Shown here: piece by piece, positions 25,362 to 37,506 of the stretch
How positions within the stretch are numbered: the first letter of the stretch is position 1
Layout of the letters: the number at the start of each line of letters is the position of its first letter
NCBI GenBank assembly: GCA_037074615.1
Contig: CM073562.1
Span: 18,114,922-18,178,921 of the forward strand
Source: Leucaena leucocephala
Taxonomy: Eukaryota; Streptophyta; Magnoliopsida; Fabales; Fabaceae
Direction of reading: 5' to 3'
Length of the DNA stretch: 64,000 nt
Program-made: the position numbers and the translations under genes
Notes under the pieces: model-generated
Seen by the model: only the letters and a program-made list of their open reading frames with translations
Told to the model about the DNA's origin: nothing
Databases searched by the model: none

Positions 25362-26542
25362 AACTTCAAGTATCCAAGGTGATGGGACTTGAGGATGTAA
25401 TAGATGTAACAGGTGATATTGGAGCTGCTGATGCAATTCTAGCATCCAGTTCTGAGTTACGACAAAATCCATGGATCGGTGGTGTTGCAAAATTCCACTA
25501 GTTGCCTGTATTTGTTATTAAGGTGACCTCTCACTGCCTCTTTATTTCTGAACTAGCATATGATCTCCTGTATATGGCACAAATGGTCAAGGCAGTACGT
25601 ATGCTCCTTGGGCTAGAAACATTTGGCCCTATGTCAAAGAAGCCATTTAGTGACTCCTTAAATATTGAAATTCAGGATGATGAACCAAAACGAAAACCAT
25701 CTTTGGAAGAGATTGATGCCTTGGAGGTACAAGCCTTGTTTCTTTGTATGTGATTATTCCAATTGATATTCCATAATCTGCATGCAATTGTGGGTCTGTG
25801 CAATCTAGCATCATGAAAAGTGACTTTGTTTTTTGGGTACAAGAGTGAAAAGTGAATGTTGCATTAATGCATCATCCCAATTTCAGTGTTTATTGCAAAA
25901 TAGTTTTAAACATGGTTATTCTTCAAAATGGGCATGGACTGAATCTTGTGAGCCAGTTTTTGTCAGTTTGAATAGCAAAAAGCTAGCATAGAACCTGCTT
26001 TTATGTGGCCTCTGCTTCTGTTGGTTAAACAGAAATATAAAGAGAAAAGTGGTGACAATAATCACAATTTAGGGTTGCACTATGTTATGCATGTGATAAT
26101 TTTGTTGAACTTCATAGCTAAGGTTAAACATCCACCTTTTCCCCCATATTATAAAGCAGTTGTTTGCCTTTTCAATAGTTTTACTCGGATTATATTATAT
26201 GCGAACTCTCTAGTTTGATTAATGACGTTAACTCCTGATTTATTTTGTTGACAGGAGGTCCGCCTTGCAATAGAATAAATACATTGTGATTCCTGGCAGA
26301 GAGCTGGTGGAGCTTCTTCCTCGACGTTCTGAAATAATTGCCCGGCAGCTTGAACTTGTGAAAAGCTATCAGTTGTCTGCTGAAAAGTCAGGTAGTGAAC
26401 AGAGCCCCAGGTTGCAGATTCTGCCCTTGAAGCTGAACGGAAAGCAAAAAAGCCCTCTAAATCTGGTTCAGCGTCCGGCAAGATTACTAGTGGTGGTGGC
26501 AATGGCACCAGTGTCACCAGACTTCCTCATTTGCCTGAATAA

Positions 26543-27650
26543 TAATTCAATTATTGTTCCAATCCTAACACGCGGCCATCAGCCCTATGGTGTACATGTA
26601 ACATCACTTGTACAGTCATGTAATACAATTCGTCACAGCAATGTGACTGACTATTCTCATTATATATATGGCAATTTCTTTGTAAGGAAGAATGTGCAAC
26701 TCCCATATCCTTTGAAATGCGTGCAAATTGGCAATATCAAGCCTAGATTGTTTTTCCAAATAATAGGGTTGAAGTTAAAACTATAAATTTTTACATTTCG
26801 TATTTACAATATTCAAATATTTAAATTTAAAATATAGAAATAGCAGAATGGGAGATAAGTTGCATTTTCTTTTCATGATAAATACGCAGCAAATTACTCC
26901 ATTTTCAATTAAAAAATCATATACTTTTTCTCCGAAATATGAAATGCTTCATAAAACTTTCTTGTAACAAAAAGTAAGTTAAATTTGTTTAATGCTTACC
27001 TTGTGCCGCGGTCACAACTTGGAAAGCAACTCCGGATACTGGGTGCAAAAACGTGCACCAAAAAGGAAAAAAAGTAAAGCTACCGCGACGAATTTAATAG
27101 ATTTAATAGATTCTGGAGGTTTCTTATTTGGTTAACAGGCTTCATGACAAAGAAGAGGGAAAGGTGCGATCACGCTAGTGGGGTTTTGTTTTTTGATTTA
27201 CCAAGTAAAGTATCATTCAAAAACAACATATATTTTTCTGATAGGCTTCTTATAATTCTTCACAAGAGGGTCTCTGTTTCGGATTGATCAAAGACCCTAT
27301 TTGCTCCCACATACCCCAAAAAACAAAACAAAAATTATTCGTTCCCTATTTGATCACTACTGTTGTTGAGCTAATCAACATAAAACTATATAATCTACAT
27401 GGAGGTATAATGTTTATAACTCATGAGAACCTTCTTTCGAGCTTCCTGCAATTTTTTGTTTTCAAATTTCAATTTTTCTTCACACATTTCATTAGGCTTT
27501 GAATAACTTTTTTTTATACATTTAGTCATTTTCTGTACATTTCAACAAGATTTCAATGCTAGAAAAATAATACAATCTTCTAAATATAAATAATTATTTA
27601 TCTTGCACCTCGTATAGGAAAAAGAATCAAGTTATGAAGTAAAAAAAAGA
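26543..27650. other. Spacer between two pseudogenes
   Basis: AT-rich sequence between the convergent ends of the SPD1 and carboxypeptidase pseudogenes. Short open frames here are unsupported. No repeat ends were recognised. Confidence 0.5.
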
Positions 27651-27978
27651 TCATATCTCAGCAACCAGTTTTGCCTCATTACCTGCAAATTGAGCAAGGG
27701 AGCCATGGATCCACTTCTTCAGCATCTTTAATGAAGCCTTGGGCTGATCCATTGGAACCGTGTGACCCGCATCATGGACCTGATTATTGTTAAACACGAC
27801 TTTCAGAGCAGTATTTTACCGCAGCCATAAGCAAAGCAATATATAATACGGCAATTTGGTTGGACCATTGGAAAAGTAGTAATACTTGAGAACTATCCAG
27901 AGCACAATCACTTGGTGCAAGTAACCAATAAGAACTTGTGCAAACTTGTCCCAGCAAACCCCAATAGCTAAATTCTAA

Positions 27979-27992
27979 ACCCCCCCCCCCCC
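27979..27992. repeat. Poly-C run of about 14 bases
   Basis: An uninterrupted C run inside the last intron of the carboxypeptidase pseudogene. Its length is prone to sequencing error. Confidence 0.8.
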
Positions 27993-28255
27993 AACTTCAT
28001 CTATATATCCGATAAAATATAAGTAACTGTCATTTGGCCGGTAAGTGTTCATTAATAACATCGACCGAAATTACACAACACCGACTAATTTCAGAACACA
28101 CAACAAGCTTGGTGAATTTTGACACATACATCATATTTTCTTTGTGGATAGTATTACCAAGTTTCCGTGCGCATGAAAATAGTTGGTTATATACGTATAT
28201 GCTTAGTCACTCTGTGAGCGCGCGTGCGTGTGTGTGAGATAGAGAGACCTTAAGG

Positions 28256-28963
28256 TTTTGTTTGGTTCAGCTGAGGGGAGGGGAGATTAGGTTAATTTAA
28301 GGGAGGGTAGAGAAAGGTAGGGGAGGTTAATGAATGATATTTTTTGTTTGGTTCAGAAAGGGAGATGGGTTAATTAAAAGTTGACAAAAATACCCTTATC
28401 TCTTTATTTAAATTTATTTATTCTTTATTTATAATATTCATATCAAAATTATTATTTTTTAATTTATAAATCTCAAATTTTTTTATCTCATTTTTATATA
28501 TAATAAAAAAAATGTTAAAATTTTAACATTATTTTTTATTAATTTTATAATTATTATATATTTTAAAATAATATATAAATAATTTATTATACTTATTAAG
28601 TTTTATTATAATTTATTATAATTATTATGTAATTAAAGAAAAAATTAGGTGTGAGAAAAATAAAAAAAAAAGTTTAAGGGTATAGTTGGAATATTAAAAA
28701 ATGCTTGAGGGTAATTTGGTCCAAAAGAGGTAAAAAAAATTCTCTCCCCTCCAAAAATCCCCACTTTTGGAGGGGAGCTAAGGGGGGGAGGGGAGCACAT
28801 AAGGACAAAAAAGCTCTCCTCCCCTCCCCTCCATTTTTTCTAATCAAAACAAGCTCCCCTCCCCTCCCCTCCCCTCCCCTCCCCTCCATTCCATTTTTTC
28901 TAACCAAACACACTTTCCCCTCCCCTCCCCACCCCACCCCACCCCACCCCTCAACTAAACAAA
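28256..28963. mobile_element. MITE-like element, copy 1, on a splice donor
   Basis: The ends are imperfect inverted repeats: the left reads TTTTGTTTGGTTCAGCTGAG and the right, inverted, reads TTTGTTTAGTTGAGGGG. Both sides carry CCTTAAGG (28248-28255 and 28964-28971), usable as an 8-bp hAT-type target duplication. Because this 8-mer is palindromic, a TTAA duplication is also possible. The subterminal parts are extremely rich in GGGGA/TCCCC; the core is AT-rich and non-coding. The same family recurs at 48353-49023. It lies exactly at the 5' splice site after FLK of the pseudogene. Confidence 0.82.
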
Positions 28964-29140
28964 CCTTAAGGAAACTTAAAGGTCCATAACTCTTTAATCT
29001 TCCAGCTTCTGAGCCATCAACAACAAAAGGAACTTCATGCGAGGCTACAAATTCTTTCTGACCAGACCATTCCATGGCGTGAACCCATCTTGAATTACCT
29101 ACTCAATGAAATCATGAATTGAATGTTCTTAAATAAGAAA

Positions 29141-29381
29141 TACTCCTCTAGTACTTAATATAAAACCTATTTAACTAATTTGATTAGATTAAGGAAGTTA
29201 GTTAATATATATTTTTTTTAAAACACCCTAATCATCTTCCTTAATTCTATGCCTTTGGTACTTAATTATTGTTATCAATAGGGGTAGTTTAGGACAAAAT
29301 TAATAAATGTGGAAAATAGATCTTATATTTATAATCATATCAATTCTCTAATTAGATCCTATATTAAGGATCGGAGGAGTA
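29141..29381. mobile_element. Stowaway-like MITE, 241 bp
   Basis: The inverted ends TACTCCTCTAGTACTTAATA and (inverted) TACTCCTCCGATCCTTAATA share the CTCCTC...TTAATATA pattern of Stowaway (Tc1/mariner) MITEs with TA target duplication. It sits in an intron of the carboxypeptidase pseudogene. Confidence 0.75.
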
Positions 29382-30016
29382 TTAAACTTCTCAACTTATA
29401 TTTAACATGGATCAAGAATGGATACTTACCAAGCCAATTGCAGATGAGATCATATTCCCCAGCAAAAACAAGCAAACTGATCCCATCCTCAATAAGAGCA
29501 GGGATACTGGCTTTAAGATTCCTCATCCAATCCACCAGCATAGCCTAATAAACTGTAGGTCTACAAGACACAAAATCAATATTCCCAACCCCTAGAGCAT
29601 CCCAAACTGATCTTTGGTTCAAGAACTTCTCCATATTTGAAAAATCATAGCAAAGACTCCCCTCACACTTCTTTATGATGTCATAGTACTCCAACAGAGG
29701 TGTATAAATGCCTATAAAATTTTAGATTATGCACATGATCCTTCAATACTTTGCAATCTTCAAAATTTTCAAAAGAAAAAACAGAATTCTACTACTTATG
29801 AATATAAGAATGAAAGGGCCCATTCACAATGATAATGAATTCAACTAAAAAAGGTTTGTAGGAGATGCTGCACAGAATATATCTGAAAGATGATTTACAT
29901 ACCCACTTTTCAAATGTGGAATAAATTTCAAACATTTAACTATGTTCTACAATTTAATTAATAAACCTCGGCAAATCTCCTTAGACGTTTGCTCCTAAAT
30001 TCTCCAATAAAATAAT

Positions 30017-30553
30017 GGGTTCGTTTGGATAAGATTTTGGAAAAAGGCTTATGAACAAAAAGGGCTTTTGGGTAGCTTTTAGAAAAAGGTTTCTGGAGAA
30101 GAACTTATGGAAAAAAAGTGGTATTAAATAAATGAGTGTTTGGATAGTTATTTTCAGAAGTACTTTTATTATTGGTAAATTACGAAAAAAGGTATAATTA
30201 TTAAATATATGAGAGAGGAGAGATAAGATATGAGAAATGAGAGATGAAAGATGAGATATGGTGTAAAAGAGAGATGAGAGAGGAGAGAAAGGAGAGAGGA
30301 AAGAGGGTGTAGAAAAGAAAGGAGAGATAAGAGAAGGTGTAGAAGAGAGAGGAGAGAGGGTGTAAAAAAAGTAGGGGTAATATAGTAATTGGTTAGTTCA
30401 TAAGTTGTTTTACTATTCTATAAGCTACTCTAACTAGTTTATCTGAAACTTTGGTTTTAAACCATGATTTGGTCCAAAAGCCCTTTTGAACAAATATAAT
30501 TGTTTGTTTTAAAATTTCTCAAAACCTAGGTTTTGACACAAACCAAACACACA
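30017..30553. mobile_element. Foldback/TIR element with GA-rich core
   Basis: The left arm starts GGGTTCGTTTGGATAAG and includes GAACAAAAAGGGCTTTTGGG. The right arm contains the inverse CCAAAAGCCCTTTTGAACAA and ends CAAACCAAACACAC. A purine-rich GAGAGATGAGAGAGG-type minisatellite fills about 30205-30365. No target duplication could be fixed, so the edges are approximate. It lies in an intron of the carboxypeptidase pseudogene. Confidence 0.6.
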
Positions 30554-33185
30554 CAATATGTAAAAGAACTATTCAAGAGTTAATTATGAGGAGGTAAGCA
30601 GTAAAAATTATCCATGTATCTTTTTTCTAGGTAAAAAACGAAATAAAACTCTAAAATACTGGACCTTAGTTTTTCTCTCTAGTAAAATGGCATCTTCAAA
30701 CTATTGACATTTAATTTTTGTTCAGAAAAAAGAGCATTACTTCTTGACATGCAAAGTCAAGGTGAAAACTTTGGATTGCATAGTGTAACATCCGTTAATA
30801 TAAGTTGGATTAGCAGTATTTAAACTTGCGCCACCCCAGCACTTAAGCCAACTTATAGCCCATGGAAACCTTTGCTATTGACATGTCAACCACACAAAAG
30901 TAAAAACTGTATTACCCACATTTGTATCACAAGCATGTGACAAGATGGTATTGAATATTGTATTGCAAACAAAGTATGAAACCATGCAAGAGATTTTTCC
31001 ATCAGTACCTGAAGAAGTAAAGCAAATGTTAGGCATGAAGAAAAATAAACTGGGACCAGCCACGGGTCCAAACAGGTCAGAGGAGCAGTTCTTTGTCCTT
31101 GGATCTTGCATGAATGATACAGATCCCTTGAAGATTCCATGATTACTTAAATGGACATGACTGTTAAGTTTTCTATCATTCATGCAACCTCAACTCATTG
31201 CATATAGAAAATATACTTTCTGTGTGCAAATGATAAAAGAACCTGTAGGATAGTATCTGATAAATAATTATCTACACAGAAATTACCACAGAGCTTTATT
31301 GCAAATTCACAGGCTGGAACCATCACTTTGTTGATTTGGTCATAGTCATCTTTCTGAATTATGCCCATGTCCAGTGCATAATCCGGATAAGCCTTATACT
31401 AAATTGCAGGATCAGTATTACCAATGGCAAATCCCTGTTCAACCCCATTAAATAAGATGAGCAAGGTATGTCTCCTTCAGTGTAATTTTAAGAAAATATT
31501 AAAATGATTCATTATGGAATGTAATAGACTTTCAAACTTATGAGTTCCTTCTTTGGCTTTGTTCCCCACATGGATTCGAGCTGCAAAAGCAGGAATGTAG
31601 TGCCCAGCATATGATTCACCAGTAATGTAGTAGTCATTCTCAGCATATTCAGGATGCTCTGCAAAGAAGGCCTTCAGGGGGGAGAGGAAAACAAATACTG
31701 CTAGATCAGGAAAACATTAGTGAGGCTTAGCAACATCTATATTGAGGATCTACATAAACCAAATCAACTTCAGTTAAGAAATACAACATCCACAACAACA
31801 GATTCCCGGAAAAAGAAAAGAAAGATTGCACCAAAGTTCTACAACGAATACTTGAGCAAACACTGATACCTGTAAAAAGTCATATAGGTCATTGCTAACA
31901 CCATCTTCATTGTGACGAATCTCACGCTTATCAGTATTATAACTAAAGCTGGTTTCAGTTGGCTGGCCAACATACAGGAGGTTTGATACCTGCAAATATC
32001 ATCAAAAAATCTGTGAACTTCTACACATATTTCCCATAGAAGAAAAGCACTCAGAAAGTAGTTGATGAAGCAAAAGGGAGTCAATTCAGGAAAGCAACTT
32101 GGTTTTTCTCCTCCCATAGCATCTTCACCACATGAAAGCTCTCAATATAAGAAATTGAGAAACCGTTTTTGGGCATTGAGGTTAAAGCTCTCTCAACAAG
32201 TAAACTTTCAGAATTCGAACTTGTGTTCTCCTCCTTATAAGCGTGAGACTAGTTACTATCTCAACCAAAACCTTATTAGAAGATATATCAACTTAATTGG
32301 AAGGTAAAGCAGCAATAATATCCTTGATGACTCAAAATTCAAAACAAAGACACAGGAAATTCCTAAGATTGCTTACACCCTACACACACCCCCCTCCATG
32401 GACGCACAAGCTCATCAAAATACTCATACAGTAGGACATTTCAGACATGGTAACTTGTCCCAACCATACTTGTTCCAAACAAGAGACAAGCTGTCAGTAA
32501 TTTTGAAAGGGCCATTGTCATAAAACAAAGCCAATTCACTGGTACACCCAGGTCCCCCGGTTAACCAGATCACAATAGGATCCTTCTTGCTGTTGCGAGA
32601 TTCAAAGTAGAACATCCTGCCGCATTCAACATATATGAAATAATTAGAAAAGAATAAGAACACTATACAAAATAAACATAAAATAACGATTACAAAGATC
32701 CTTTTTGGCGTTGATACAGTCACATTCTACTTATGTAAATATTCTAAAGTAAACGCTTAAAAATCTGGGTTCACAGCTGGGTGTTTTCAAACACAGGAAT
32801 GAAACCGGGAATGTAAACCATAATAAACCAACAAATAGGTTCAAATAATTCAAAAGAAAGAGGTAACCCAGAAAAACTTCAGATAAAATTCGACCTCGCC
32901 GCATGAGAATGATCGATGTTGTAATAACAAGCATGATGACCCAAATCTTCAAGCAAGACCCCCGACTCAGAATCCAGCACATAGGGGAAACTGAACCGCT
33001 TCTCAACGATCTTCGGCTCAGCAGAAGATTTACCAGCGCGAACGGTATTAATATCCTCGTGAGGGAACAAATTCATACACCACCTGGCGAAGATCATCGT
33101 CGATGTTCGAAGACAATGAAGGCGAGACGAACGCCAGCGGCAACAAGAGAAGAGAACACAGGCGCATTGATCCTAAAGAACCCAT

Positions 33186-34395
33186 CTTCTTCATCCTGGG
33201 AGAGACCACATTGGGCTTCCCAAAGGGAATAGGATACACAGGGAGAGAGGGTGCTTACTTGCAGTTGAAGCAACCAGTACATTGACAGGGGATGGCGATC
33301 GTAGCGTGCCTCAACATATAGGAAAGAATGATTGATTTTTTAGAACTGTTTTAGATTTCAGGAAAAGTTGTTATATCAGTATGCTATTTGCGACGACAAT
33401 CCATATCAAGGGTATATTATTTGAAACGCGCAAAATTATAAATTCTGGCTAAACATCGACAAAAATTTAGTAACATTATGAAAAGAAGCTGTTAATTTAT
33501 AAGTTAAATAATTTTTTCCCTAAACATCGATGAATATTAATGTTTTCAAAATTAGACCGGGCGTTAAACACTTGTTTAAGATTTAAACTGTTTATATGAG
33601 TATGTTTACTTTTAATAGTGTTATTCGGGAGTAACCTAACACCTTTGTTTACTTAATCTTGGGTTTGAGAGTAAATAGGTTCCTGCATCCGTTTCGTCTT
33701 TTTACCACATACAATAACCAAAATAAAAGTTAAATAAACGGTAAGAAATAACATGAAGCGTATAAACCAAAAGATGATAAAATATTATAGGATTATATAA
33801 CACAAAATATCTTAATTTTATTTTTTATGTGTCAAGCATCCTAATATTATAATATTATAGTACAATTTATTTATAATCTTTTTAATTTAATATAATTTTA
33901 CCCATAATATTTTTAATTTGATACAATTACACATATAATATTATTTCTTAAATATCAATAATTGTATTAAATTAAAAAAATTATAGATGAAATTACACCA
34001 AATTAAAAATATTATAGATAAAATTATACCATAAATAAGATTAAGATAATAGACGTATATAAAAAATAAGATCATGATATCATGTACCATATAACCAAAT
34101 ATTATATTTATTACTTGTAATAAAATAATTATAGGTAAAAGGTATTTGGTAAGGCAGAGTTAAAAAAATTACACATGGAGGAACCTTATAAAAGTGCAAT
34201 GATAAAATATCAATTGATTTTTGTCTTAAATCAACGAATCTTTTTTCTTTCGAAAAAGAAAAAAAGATACTGGGAGGATAAAGTAATGATCCTCAGTAGC
34301 ATCCCTCTCTTATAACTATTATGACCAGTGAGCGGTAAATGAATGCAGGCTTGAGGCTTTGCAGAGTTTTTGCTTCAGCCTTGGATTGGTACAAT
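33186..34395. other. Intergenic spacer with a foldback-like region
   Basis: This holds the former promoter of the carboxypeptidase pseudogene and the 3' flank of the DUF4050 gene. Between about 33785 and 34110 the two halves are imperfect inverted copies: both arms share TTTTATTTTTTAT and ATAATATTTTTAATTTG-type blocks around a centre near 33950. This suggests a decayed MITE or foldback element of about 330 bp. No gene is seen. Confidence 0.5.
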
Positions 34396-37300
34396 TTAGT
34401 CAAAGAGCCCGTCGTCGTGCCAAATGTCAACTAAGAAATCCACCATCTCCTGCATAAGTGACCACTACATCAAATAACATCATGGAGCACAGATTCAGAA
34501 AGGTTTTCAGGTTTCTCTCAACTACTCGTACGATATAATAATATAATGACAGGCAAAAGCTACAAAACCATCTTCAATGACATAAATTAGTGAAGCTAAA
34601 GGACACGGTTTATAATCATCATTGAATGCTCCTTCGATCTATAGGCTACAAACTTTCTATCTCTGGCATGACATAAGATTGCTCTATTGAAGGAGTCATG
34701 GATGCAACAAAGTTGAAATATTATGCTTTTGTTAAACAAATTGCAGCAAATATCTAAGAAAAAAATATTAACTCGTGATTTTGATAGGCATATGGGTGTT
34801 ACATGTTCATGCATAAGATAGAATCTTACCGTTAAAGGTATTGGCTCCGCAAAAGGCTCATTAGTAGAAAGCAAATCTTCATATGAGGTCGACCAACTGC
34901 ATCAAGGATATTTTAAATTGTTTAGGCTGTCTTAAATAGCGATCGCTGAAATTTATTATGTAATTATTACAAGCATAACTTTTGCGCAACCCAGTAACAA
35001 GGAAATACTAATCCATCCTCCATTTTTCAAGCTTGGTAGTAAATGAGTATTTGGCTGAGTTCAAGTATACATAGAATAAGTTTAAAAATACCAGGAGAAA
35101 GGCTTGTCTTTTAAAAGAAAATAGCCAACAAGTAATCAATGCAAACATTTTCACCGCTACAGAATGCACTGCTGACAGGAGTGAGTGGACTAAAAAACTA
35201 ACACTGTATAACTAAAGATTAGAACCCATAAACCTAGCTAAAACTAAGAAGATCTTTTTTTTCTTTTCTTCCTTTTGCAATGGGATCACCCCTCAGGATC
35301 AACCTACAACCATCCCTAAAACCTAATAGACGCCCGACAGGAGGTGACCCCTGTGCAAGGGATAAAAGTATAAAACCACAGGTACTGGAAGCGATAACAG
35401 ACCGAAAAGATGAGGAAGGAAGAGGGTCAAGAGACGGAGAGGGATGTTCCAGGGCACTTTTGGACAGAAAATCAGAATGCAAATAGAGGACTAGCCTCTC
35501 AAAACCCAGGTGCTAGTTTTGGGTTTCTCTGAATACTTTGGCTTCTGTTTTAAGAAGGTAATTATTTGGGTACTGGGTTTTCGCTGACAACAGTCACTTA
35601 ATATCTGTAAAAGCTGATACAATGTATCTTTAGAATGAACGATACAAAACCCATGTTCTTCACATCTTTTGCTTCTGTTTTCTGTATTATGGGTTCTGTG
35701 TGAATATACCAGGTCCTAACAGTTGAGCATGTCGCTAATTTTCATGCTATAGCTATATAAGCCATCCCCTAGTCCTAAGGACTAAGGTTAAGCTGATTGG
35801 AGATGAGCTATTCTAACTATACATCGTTAACAGATGAAACAGTTTAATTCTCATTGGCAATGCGGCAGTTTTCATCAGTTAGGAAATAGAATTCAAAGGA
35901 CCCCTGATTTACATATCTAAGCAAGAGAACAACAATATCCTCAGATACTCCTCTACTCCTAAATATAAGACTTAGTTTATAGTGCAAATGACACTACAAA
36001 CTAGGTCTTATATTAAGAACCCGAAGAGTATTAAATATAGATTCACAAATTCAATTCGTCGGAGAGGGGAGGGTATACCTAATAACTGGATCTTTAGCCA
36101 TTCTTGGTGGATGTTGAGACTTATCTCCAACCCACTTTCTTCTCTCCTCATTCCAAGTAATTGCTGCTGCATAGTATATTCATCCATATTAGGCCTTAAG
36201 TAACAAGAACATAAAAGAATTGAAATTAGAAAAAAAAATATGACTATAAATTTATCCTTTCTTTCAATGTATTAATTCCTAGATAGTTAACAATTCGATG
36301 CCTATTGTCTCTCAGTCAGATGTCCATGAACTCATGATGACAAACATGATTGGAATACTCAGGTTTAAAAATCCTAAAGTATTACATTGACCGAGTATAA
36401 AACTTAATCCCAGGTTATAAATACCAGTAGGTACACTACTGACTTGATACTTTAACATGAACCCACTTGCATATATTTTCAATTGATTTAAATGCCTAAA
36501 AAGAATGTTCTATTTTATTTTAAAGGCCAGAGAGAGAGACTACAGTTTCCCAGAGACCAAAGTTTCATGTAGCAAATTTCAAGAGGTATGTATATGATAC
36601 AAAAAGAATTAAAAGAAATTGGTAGGGAAAATCAAATACCAGAGACAGCTTGCTCATAAAATTTATACAAAAAAAAAAATCGTAGAATTTAGGTATGCTG
36701 TTTGAAAAACATCAGAACAGAGAAACAGAAGTAGCTTCCTAGAAACTGACTTGTCATCTGTCACAAAGCTCCCCTTTAAGAGTCTTTCTAAGCATTGTTT
36801 TATTTTGTTTAGTTTTTTTTGTTTTTACTTTAGATATATAGGAAGTTATTTACCATGGAGTTTGGAGTGTAAAAAGGTTAAGGGATAGAATGTAAACCCA
36901 CGAAAAATCAAGATCACCTCAATGGCAAAGACTAGAGTTGCTTCCGTGTGAGCTATCAATTCCTTGGCTATTTTCTTGGTGCAAAATCCTCCCGGCAACA
37001 CCTCAATCAAGGACTTCTGATGTTTTTTTCCCAATCATTTCAAAAGAAAATTGTATAGATTGTTTTTCGCAATATCTAACCATTGGTTCTCCTATAACCT
37101 CCCTATTTAAGAAGGATGTTAATCAATACTGTCCCTAGACCAAATTCTTCCCAAAGTTCTACGGATATACCTGAACCATCTTTCTAATCAGCATTAACAG
37201 AGACAAATAGCCAAATACCAATAAGCTGAGTTTATTGATTTTTGTACAACAGCCTGGTTACAAAGAGATAATAACATGGTTTAAAGAGATGAAAACATGT

Positions 37301-37506
37301 ATCTATCTGATTTTGTTAACTCAAGTGATCATCTCACCATGATTAACAAAAGTGGAAGTACTCGTCAAATTTGGCCTCCCATTGGTATGAGTACTCCTAT
37401 ATCCCTTTTCACTCAGCATTTTCCCATCATCTACCGTTGTTGAATGCTTCAATGTTTGCAACCTATTGGAATGGGAACTTACTGCACTGACTTCCATCAC
37501 ATCCAA
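34396..37506 (-). CDS. DUF4050 / Gag1-like clamp domain protein
   Basis: A small plant protein of unknown biochemical role. Four exons join in frame: 37506-37338, 36166-36079, 34896-34830 and 34449-34396, giving 125 residues from the ATG chosen. The C-terminal two thirds carry the family core: ITWNEERRKWVGDKSQ, PPRMAKDPVIS, WSTSYEDLLSTNEPF, then EMVDFLVDIWHDDGLFD at the end. The N-terminal 56 residues are Ser/Thr-rich and look disordered. The start is tentative: upstream sequence to about 38.43 kb looks like a leader with a possible ATG and donor at 38.30 kb, but no frame-compatible joining was found. Two introns of about 1.2 kb each carry transposon fragments. No lesions were seen in the conserved part. 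Confidence 0.72.
35946..36030. mobile_element. Short Stowaway-like MITE, 85 bp
   Basis: Near-palindromic: the left arm TACTCCTCTACTCCTAAATA and the inverted right arm TACTCTTCGGGTTCTTAATA are followed by matching TATAAGAC blocks. TA lies at both edges. It is located in the third intron (exon 3 to exon 4) of the DUF4050 gene, about 50 bp from the donor-side exon. Confidence 0.75.

Larger units (their letters stand above)
17682..26542 (+). pseudogene. SPD1: SPD1 (seedling plastid development 1) pseudogene
   Basis: SPD1 is a plastid AAA-type P-loop ATPase related to SpoIIIAA/Ycf45 and needed for chloroplast development. Recognisable exons: 17682-18183 (Ser-rich transit-like N terminus), 18604-18839 (Walker A GPPGVGKTT), 19231-19380, 19467-19658, 19844-20006, 20110-about 20361, 20535-20555 plus 25367-25522, 25557-25726 and 26255-26542. 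Lesions seen directly: apparent one-base losses near 18622, 18725 and 19335; a Copia element splitting the exon at codons for DQL|QVSK; CAG to TAG in KFHQLP at 25499-25501; four extra bases with a stop after RLAIE near 26280; and loss of one A in the A-run near 26450. The likely donor after YTYK (about 20361) reads TT instead of GT. The Walker B aspartate is Glu (IIIEEIG). Exon 1 is intact. With this many lesions a functional full-length product is very unlikely. Confidence 0.93.
27651..33185 (-). pseudogene. Serine carboxypeptidase-like (SCPL48/49 type) pseudogene
   Basis: The family are vacuolar or secreted S10 peptidases. Exons recognised on the minus strand: 33185-32895 (signal peptide MGSLGSMRLCSLLLLPLAF), about 32618-32450 (WLTGGPGCTSELALFY), 31989-31870, 31671-about 31546 (catalytic serine in GESYAGH), 31434-31287, 31008-30920, 29688-29430 (catalytic-Asp region FAGEYDLICNWLG), 29098-28965, and 27779-27651 (catalytic His HDAGHTVPMDQPKA). 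Lesions: a frame change in exon 1 between DDDLRQ and NLFPHED; donors lost after WDK and after KEGTHK; six bases missing from IGN(GL)TDP followed by Gln to stop (AITAGT); Gln to stop in PTVYQAM (TAT TAG); and altered residues in VGQPTETSF, where VDQPTGTGF is expected. Several transposons sit in its introns. It is dead as a peptidase gene. Confidence 0.9.

Noticed and set aside
28705..29075. Pro/Ser-rich frames on both strands near 28.7-29.0 kb
   Set aside because: They are produced by the C-rich arm of the MITE; only the outer 134 bp (28965-29098) is a real exon remnant.
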